Below are positions 15,190 to 19,609 of a stretch of DNA of 19,609 nucleotides, in pieces (positions within the stretch are counted from its first letter, which is position 1; every line of letters starts with the position of its first letter). The notes below the pieces were generated by a model. That model was not told the DNA's origin. It ran no database searches and worked only from the letters and a program-made list of their open reading frames with translations. Source of the DNA: JANNNX01 sp031398745 (lineage in GTDB: Bacteria; Actinomycetota; Acidimicrobiia; Acidimicrobiales; CADCSY01); assembly GCA_031398745.1 (NCBI GenBank), contig JANNNX010000002.1, positions 1-19,609 on the forward strand, in the 5' to 3' direction. The position numbers and the translations under genes are program-made.

Positions 15190-15482
15190 GCGTCCACGAG
15201 CAGGAGCGGCTGCTGGTGAGCCTGGCCGCCATGGTGGCCCGCGACCGCCAGGCGCGAGGGGTGCGACTGAACCACCCCGAGGCCGTGGCCATCCTCACCA
15301 GCCACGTGCTGGAGGGAGCCCGAGACGGTCGGTCGGTGGCCGACCTCATGGCCTCCGGGCGCACGGTGCTACGCCGGGAGGACGTCATGGACGGCATCGC
15401 CGAGCTGGTCGACGAGGTCCAGGTCGAGGCCACCTTCCCGGACGGCACCAAGCTGGTGACCATCCACCGGCCCATCCCGTGA
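15180..15482 (+). CDS. ureA: Urease subunit gamma
   Basis: The 100-residue gamma subunit is a structural part of cytoplasmic urease, which hydrolyses urea to ammonia and carbamate. Length and sequence are those of a normal separate UreA: LSVHEQERLLVSLAAMVARD at the N-terminus, LNHPEAVAILTSHVLEGARDG (30-50), and the conserved C-terminal half with VQVEATFPDGTKLVTIHRPI. The ATG at 15180 has a strong AAGGAG site and overlaps the Rieske fusion gene by ten bases; its stop overlaps the ureB start as GTGA. Urease expression is therefore tied to that of the upstream oxygenases. Confidence 0.97.
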   Translation: MHLSVHEQERLLVSLAAMVARDRQARGVRLNHPEAVAILTSHVLEGARDGRSVADLMASGRTVLRREDVMDGIAELVDEVQVEATFPDGTKLVTIHRPIP

Positions 15483-15829
15483 TCCCGGGGGAGGTCGTGG
15501 TCGCCGAGACCGACCCCATCACGCTGCACGCCGGACGCCCGGTGCGGATGGTGACCGTGGTCAACACCGGGGACCGTCCCATCCAGGTCGGCTCGCACTT
15601 CCACTTCGCCGAGGCCAACCCGGCGCTGGACTTCGACCGGGCCGCGGCCCGGGGCCACCGCTTGGCCGTGGCCGCCGGGACGTCAGTGCGCTTCGAGCCC
15701 GGCATCGACCGCGACGTCGAGCTGGTGGCGTTCGGTGGCCGGCGGGTGGTGGCCGGGTTCCGGGGCGAGGTCGCCGGGCCGCTCGACCCGCCCGCCCCGT
15801 CGGCCGCCCCCGATCGGGCCTCGACGTGA
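15479..15829 (+). CDS. ureB: Urease subunit beta
   Basis: The 116-residue beta subunit of urease begins IPGEVVVAETDPITLHAGRP and contains the signature VVNTGDRPIQVGSHFHFAEANPALDFDR (split here as NTGDRPIQVGSHFHF, 29-43, and EANPALDFDR, 45-54) and GTSVRFEPGIDRDVELVAFGG. It is about 15 residues longer than the common 101-residue form because of a Pro/Ala-rich tail (about 101-116) that looks unstructured. It starts with GTG in a GTGA overlap with ureA and ends in a GTGA overlap with ureC, with no independent ribosome-binding site, which indicates coupled translation of the three structural subunits. Confidence 0.97.
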   Translation: MIPGEVVVAETDPITLHAGRPVRMVTVVNTGDRPIQVGSHFHFAEANPALDFDRAAARGHRLAVAAGTSVRFEPGIDRDVELVAFGGRRVVAGFRGEVAGPLDPPAPSAAPDRAST

Positions 15830-17547
15830 GCGAGCTCGACCGGCACCGCTACGCCACCCTCTACGGACCCACCACCGGCGACCGGATCCGGCTGGCCGAC
15901 ACCGATCTGTTCATCGAGGTCACCGACGACCTGTGCGGCGGCCCGGGCCGAGCCGGAGACGAGGCCGTGTTCGGCGGGGGGAAGGTCATCCGCGAGTCGA
16001 TGGGCCAGGGCTCGGCCACCCGGGCCGAGGGCGCCCCCGACCTGGTCATCACCGGCGCGGTGGTCCTCGACCACTGGGGGGTGGTCAAGGCCGACGTCGG
16101 CATCCGCGACGGGCGGATCGTGGCCCTGGGCAAGGCCGGCAACCCCGACACCATGGACGGCGTCCATCCCGACCTGGTCATCGGGCCCGGCACCGAGATC
16201 CTGGCCGGCAACGGCAAGATCCTCACCGCCGGGGCCATCGACTGCCACGTGCACCTCATCTGCCCCCAGGTCCTCGAGGAGGGTCTGGCGACCGGGGTCA
16301 CCACCGTCATCGGCGGGGGCACTGGACCGGCCGAGGGGACCAAGGCCACCACCGTGACCCCGGGCCCCTGGTACCTGGCCCGCATGCTCGAAGCGCTCGA
16401 CGACTGGCCGGTCAACGTGGTGCTGCTGGGCAAGGGCAACACCGTGTCCGAGCCGGCGCTGTGGGAGCAGCTGCGGGCCGGGGCCGCCGGCTTCAAGCTC
16501 CACGAGGACTGGGGCACGACCCCTGCAGCCATCGACGCCTGCCTGCGGGTGTGCGATGCGGCCGGGGTCCAGGCGGCCATCCACACCGACACCCTCAACG
16601 AGGCCGGCTACGTCGACTCGACGCTGGCCGCCATCGCCGGGAGAGGCATCCACGCCTACCACACCGAGGGGGCCGGCGGCGGCCACGCCCCCGACATCAT
16701 CACCGTGGCGTCGCACCCCAACGTGCTGCCGTCGAGCACCAACCCGACCCGGCCCCACACCGTCAACACCATCGACGAGCACCTCGACATGCTCATCGTC
16801 TGCCACCACCTCAACCCCTCGGTCCCCGAGGACCTGGCCTTCGCCGAGAGCCGGATCCGCCCGTCGACCATCGCCGCCGAAGACGTGCTCCACGACCTCG
16901 GGGCCATCTCCATGATCGGCTCCGACAGCCAGGCCATGGGGCGCATCGGCGAGGTCGTGCTCCGCACGTGGCAGACGGCCCATGCCATGAAGGGGCGCCG
17001 CGGCGCCCTGCCGGGCGACGGGCCGGCCGACAACCACCGGGCCCGGCGCTACGTGGCCAAGTACACGATCTGCCCGGCGGTGGCCCACGGCCTCGACGCC
17101 GAGATCGGCTCGGTCGAGCCCGGGAAGCTCGCCGACCTCGTGCTCTATGACCCCCGCTTCTTCGGGGTGCGGGCCTCGGTGGTGATCAAGGGCGGGATGA
17201 TCGCCTGGGCCCAGATGGGCGACGCCAACGCGTCGATCCCCACGCCCCAGCCCCAGCTCCCCCGACCCATGTTCGGCGCTGCCCCCACGGTGGCATCGGC
17301 CACCTCCGTACACTTCGTCGCCCCGGCGGCGCTGGAGGACGGGCTCGCCGAGCGCCTCGAGGTCCGTCGGCGGTTGGTGGCCACGGCCGACGTCCGGCGG
17401 ATCGGGAAGGCCGATCTGCCCGAGAACACCGCCCTGCCCGACATCACCGTCGACCCCGACTCGTTCGTGGTCCGCATCGACGGCGAGGCCATCGAGGAGG
17501 CCCCGGTGTCGGAGCTGCCCATGGCCCAGCGCTACTTCCTCTTCTGA
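15826..17547 (+). CDS. ureC: Urease subunit alpha
   Basis: The 573-residue catalytic subunit carries the di-nickel site. All ligands are present at a constant offset of seven from the Klebsiella enzyme: H141 and H143 (DCHVHLICPQ), carbamylated K224 (GFKLHEDWG), H253 (IHTDTLNE), H279 (AYHTEGAGGGHAPD) and D367 (GSDSQAMGRIGE), with substrate-binding H226 and the flap C326 and H327 (VCHHL). The enzyme should be active once matured by UreF, UreG and UreD. The GTG start overlaps ureB as GTGA and the stop overlaps the ureF ATG by one base. Minor differences are Cys in DCHVH where Thr is common, and Asn in HHLN where Asp is common. Confidence 0.98.
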   Translation: MSELDRHRYATLYGPTTGDRIRLADTDLFIEVTDDLCGGPGRAGDEAVFGGGKVIRESMGQGSATRAEGAPDLVITGAVVLDHWGVVKADVGIRDGRIVALGKAGNPDTMDGVHPDLVIGPGTEILAGNGKILTAGAIDCHVHLICPQVLEEGLATGVTTVIGGGTGPAEGTKATTVTPGPWYLARMLEALDDWPVNVVLLGKGNTVSEPALWEQLRAGAAGFKLHEDWGTTPAAIDACLRVCDAAGVQAAIHTDTLNEAGYVDSTLAAIAGRGIHAYHTEGAGGGHAPDIITVASHPNVLPSSTNPTRPHTVNTIDEHLDMLIVCHHLNPSVPEDLAFAESRIRPSTIAAEDVLHDLGAISMIGSDSQAMGRIGEVVLRTWQTAHAMKGRRGALPGDGPADNHRARRYVAKYTICPAVAHGLDAEIGSVEPGKLADLVLYDPRFFGVRASVVIKGGMIAWAQMGDANASIPTPQPQLPRPMFGAAPTVASATSVHFVAPAALEDGLAERLEVRRRLVATADVRRIGKADLPENTALPDITVDPDSFVVRIDGEAIEEAPVSELPMAQRYFLF

Positions 17548-18266
17548 TGCTCCTGAGGCGCGACCCCACTCCCTCCGTCGGCGGAGGCCTCGCCGCGCTG
17601 CTGGTGCTGGCCGACGGGCGCTTCCCCTCGGGGGGCCACGCTCACTCCGGCGGGGTCGAGGCGGCCGTGGCCGACGGGCGCATCGGTGGACCGGACGACC
17701 TGGCCTCGTTCCTGTTGGGTCGGCTCCACGGACCCGGAGTGATCGATGCCGGTCTGGCCGCCACCGCCGCCGCCCTCGTCGTCACCGAGGGGGGCCGGGC
17801 CGGACCCGGGGCGTGGGCCGGGCTCGACGCCCAGGCCGCGGCCCGCTGCCCCTCCCCCGCCCTGCGCGCCTCGTCACGCCGACAAGGCCGGTCGCTGCTC
17901 CGGGCCGCCCGGCGCATCTGGGCCGACCCCCGCCTCGACTCGGTCGACCCCGGCGGCTCCGACGGACCGTTCGCGGCTGTCGTGCTCGGCGCGGCCGCAG
18001 GGGTGGCGGGGCTCACCCCGATCGCGGCGGCGACGGCGGCGGCCCACGCCTCGGTGGCCGGCCCGGCCTCGGCGGCCACCCGCCTGCTCGGCCTCGACCC
18101 CTACGACGTGGCCGCGGTCGTCGCCCGGCTGGCTCCCGCCATCGACGCGGCGGCCGAGGCCGCCGCCGGGGGTGGGGCGACCCGATTGCCGGCACCGTCC
18201 TCTCCCCTCCTCGACATCGGCGCCGAGGAACACGCCACCTGGGAGGTGCGTCTGTTTGCCTCATGA
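17547..18266 (+). CDS. ureF: Urease accessory protein UreF
   Basis: UreF is the nickel-insertion accessory protein that joins UreD and the UreG GTPase in the urease activation complex. The 239-residue helical protein has the family N-terminal motif LADGRFPSGGHAHSGGVE (21-38), then weakly conserved Ala-rich helices and the C-terminal region DPYDVAAVVARLAPAID (184-200) and SPLLDIGAEEHATW. The high Ala/Gly content matches actinobacterial UreF proteins, which are poorly conserved. The ATG at 17547 uses the last base of the ureC stop (TGATG). It overlaps ureG by 11 bases. Confidence 0.94.
   Translation: MLLRRDPTPSVGGGLAALLVLADGRFPSGGHAHSGGVEAAVADGRIGGPDDLASFLLGRLHGPGVIDAGLAATAAALVVTEGGRAGPGAWAGLDAQAAARCPSPALRASSRRQGRSLLRAARRIWADPRLDSVDPGGSDGPFAAVVLGAAAGVAGLTPIAAATAAAHASVAGPASAATRLLGLDPYDVAAVVARLAPAIDAAAEAAAGGGATRLPAPSSPLLDIGAEEHATWEVRLFAS
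18241..18246 (+). promoter_or_regulatory. Ribosome-binding site deciding the TTG start of ureG
   Basis: GGGAGG inside the end of ureF lies nine bases before the TTG at 18256. There is no in-frame ATG or GTG near the expected UreG N-terminus, so this site decides the start. Confidence 0.6.
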
Positions 18267-18954
18267 CATCGACCACGACCACCTGCACTTCGCCCCCGAC
18301 CCGGGGCCGGCCCCCGCCGATCGGGCGCTGCGCATCGGTATCGGGGGCCCGGTGGGCAGCGGCAAGACCGCTTTGGTGGCCGCCCTGTGCCGGGCTCTGG
18401 CCGGCGACCTCTCGCTAGCGGTGGTGACCAACGACATCTACACCCAAGAGGACGCTCGCATCCTGCGGGCCGCCTCGGTGCTGGCCGACGACCGCATCGC
18501 TGCGGTCGAGACCGGGTGCTGCCCCCACACCGCCATCCGCGACGACATCGCCGCCAACCTCGACGCGGTCGAGCTGCTCGAGGCGTCGATCGGCCACGTC
18601 GACCTGGTGCTGGTCGAGTCGGGGGGCGACAACCTGACCGCCACCTTCTCCTACGGGCTCGTCGACCGCCAGATCTTCGTGATCGACGTGGCCGGGGGTG
18701 ACAAGGTGCCCCGCAAGGGAGGCCCGGGCATCACCCGCTCCGACCTCCTCGTCATCAACAAGGTGGATCTTGCCCCCTTGGTGGGGGCCGACCTCGAGGT
18801 GATGGCGACCGACGCGGCGGCGGCCCGGGGCGATCGGCCGACCCTCTTCACCTCGCTCACCGCTGACCCGATTGCCACCGACGTGGCCGCCTGGGTGCGC
18901 GGTCACCTCGCGACCTGGGAGCGCCGTGCGGGCATCGGTCACGGCGCGGGCTGA
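18256..18954 (+). CDS. ureG: Urease accessory protein UreG (GTPase)
   Basis: UreG is the SIMIBI-class GTPase that delivers nickel to urease. The 232-residue protein has the P-loop GPVGSGKT (31-38), TNDIYTQEDA (58-67), the nickel-binding Cys-Pro-His motif (C89-P90-H91 in ETGCCPHTAI), ESGGDNL (121-127), VAGGDKVPRKGGPG (145-158) and the base-recognition motif NKVD (168-171). The start is a TTG at 18256, giving the His-rich N-terminus H3, H7, H9, H11 typical of actinobacterial UreG. No UreE, the usual nickel store, is encoded, so this short His cluster may partly replace it. It overlaps ureF by 11 bases and ureD by 29. Confidence 0.95.
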   Translation: MPHDIDHDHLHFAPDPGPAPADRALRIGIGGPVGSGKTALVAALCRALAGDLSLAVVTNDIYTQEDARILRAASVLADDRIAAVETGCCPHTAIRDDIAANLDAVELLEASIGHVDLVLVESGGDNLTATFSYGLVDRQIFVIDVAGGDKVPRKGGPGITRSDLLVINKVDLAPLVGADLEVMATDAAAARGDRPTLFTSLTADPIATDVAAWVRGHLATWERRAGIGHGAG

Positions 18955-19609
18955 GCGCGCGCCGGACCGCTCGCCGCCAGCGGCCCGAGCGAACGGCCGC
19001 GCCGAGCGCGGCGCGAGCCGGATCGTCGGGTTGCGCAGCGAGGCGCCGCTCAGCCTGCGGCCGGTCGGCGACGTGCTGTGGATGGTGGCGTCAGGCGCGG
19101 GACCGATGGCGGCCGACACCGTCGACGTCGCCCTGAGCGTCGATGCCGGAGCCTCACTGGGCGTGCGTTCCACCGGCGCCAGCCTCGCCCTGGCCGCCGC
19201 CCCCGGCTCGCCGGGGAGCCGGACCACGGTGGTCGCCTCGGTGGCCCCCGGGGGGTCCCTTACCTGGCGCCCCGAGCCGCTGGTGGCCACCCGCTCCTGC
19301 CGGCATCGCAGCACCGCGACGGTCGCCCTGGCCGAGGGAGCATCGCTGGAGTGGTGGGACGAGCTGATCCTCGGGCGTCACCGCGAGGCGCCCGGCGAGT
19401 GCACCCTCTCCCTCGACTGCAGCGTCGAGGGCCGGCCCCTGCTGGCCCAGGACCTCTCGGTCGGCCCGACGGCTCCCGGATGGAACGGCCCAGCCGGCGT
19501 CGGCCCGGCTCGGGCCGTCGGCTCGGTACTGCTGGCCGGACCCGAACTGGACCCGCCCCCCTCCCTCCCCCCCCTTCCGCGTCGCGAAAAGCACCGCCTC
19601 GGTGCTTTT
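18926..19609 (+). CDS. ureD: Urease accessory protein UreD (UreH), 3' end cut by the window edge
   Basis: UreD scaffolds the apo-urease activation complex and carries nickel with UreF and UreG. The visible 228 residues have the family pattern: RIVGLRSEAPLSLRP, SGAGPMAADTVDVALSVDAG (usual form GPLGGD; the Asp is kept), ASLGVRSTGASLAL, GGSLTWRPEPLVATRSC, GASLEWWDELILGRH and GRPLLAQDLSVG. Sixth gene of a ureABCFGD set, the order known from mycobacteria. The GTG at 18926 overlaps ureG by 29 bases and follows GGGAG (18917-18921). The frame stays open to the last base and no stop is seen, so the gene is incomplete. The final 20 or so residues follow a long C-rich run and then a perfect inverted repeat, and they do not look like UreD; they may be affected by an assembly error. 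Confidence 0.9.
   Translation, partial: MRASVTARAERAPDRSPPAARANGRAERGASRIVGLRSEAPLSLRPVGDVLWMVASGAGPMAADTVDVALSVDAGASLGVRSTGASLALAAAPGSPGSRTTVVASVAPGGSLTWRPEPLVATRSCRHRSTATVALAEGASLEWWDELILGRHREAPGECTLSLDCSVEGRPLLAQDLSVGPTAPGWNGPAGVGPARAVGSVLLAGPELDPPPSLPPLPRREKHRLGAF
19587..19609. repeat. Perfect 10-bp inverted repeat flush with the window end
   Basis: AAAAGCACCG (19587-19596), loop CCT, then CGGTGCTTTT (19600-19609). The shape is that of a bidirectional intrinsic terminator, stem with a T tract, but it lies inside the open ureD frame and stops exactly at the last base. A fold-back artefact at a contig end or a frameshifted ureD end followed by a real terminator are both possible. Confidence 0.5.

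Noticed and set aside
15385..17313. Long open frame on the minus strand opposite ureC
   Set aside because: A shadow of the strongly conserved urease alpha gene; no ribosome-binding site or family motif.

Overview
This is a very GC-rich, gene-dense window with almost no intergenic space. Frequent GTG and TTG starts, four-base GTGA gene overlaps, promoters that appear to give leaderless mRNAs, and the ureABCFGD gene order without ureE all point to an actinobacterium. An Acidimicrobiia-like lineage is my inference; I could not run an alignment or a phylogeny. No gap between genes exceeds about 105 bases, and I saw no tRNA, rRNA, CRISPR array or insertion sequence.

Layout. (1) 20-1293, plus strand: a Crp-family regulator, then a small membrane protein that resembles the four-helix haem-binding part of cytochrome b but keeps only one histidine pair. 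(2) 1290-2648, minus strand: radA, a housekeeping DNA-repair gene. (3) 2728-3633, plus strand: PuuE-type allantoinase. (4) 3650-9071, minus strand: a five-gene run, read in the order amidohydrolase, urate oxidase, AH_C/gamma-glutamylcyclotransferase-like protein, allantoate amidohydrolase-type M20 enzyme, malate synthase. (5) 9141-10031, plus strand: a LysR-type regulator divergent from that run. (6) 10042-10889, minus strand: uraH (5-hydroxyisourate hydrolase) and uraD (OHCU decarboxylase). (7) 10992 to the window edge at 19609, plus strand: a 2-oxoglutarate/Fe(II) oxygenase, a Rieske oxygenase, a 693-residue fusion of two complete Rieske oxygenases, then ureA, ureB, ureC, ureF, ureG and the 5' part of ureD. 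All of these are overlapped or abutted, so probably one transcript.

How the genes work together. Urate oxidase, UraH and UraD convert urate to S-allantoin. PuuE opens allantoin to allantoate, and the M20 enzyme attacks allantoate. The resulting ureidoglycolate gives glyoxylate and urea: malate synthase draws glyoxylate into central metabolism and urease releases ammonia from urea. Not seen here are xanthine dehydrogenase, an allantoicase, a classical ureidoglycolate lyase (AllA) or ureidoglycine aminohydrolase (AllE), a purine transporter, and the reductase that Rieske oxygenases need.

The most unusual part is the oxygenase block fused by overlap to the urease operon and facing the urate genes. 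Three Rieske modules in two genes plus a 2-oxoglutarate oxygenase look like an oxygen-dependent route that feeds a purine or another urea-yielding N-heterocycle into this pathway. The substrate is unknown. The window ends on a perfect 10-bp inverted repeat that interrupts ureD and may mark a contig end.
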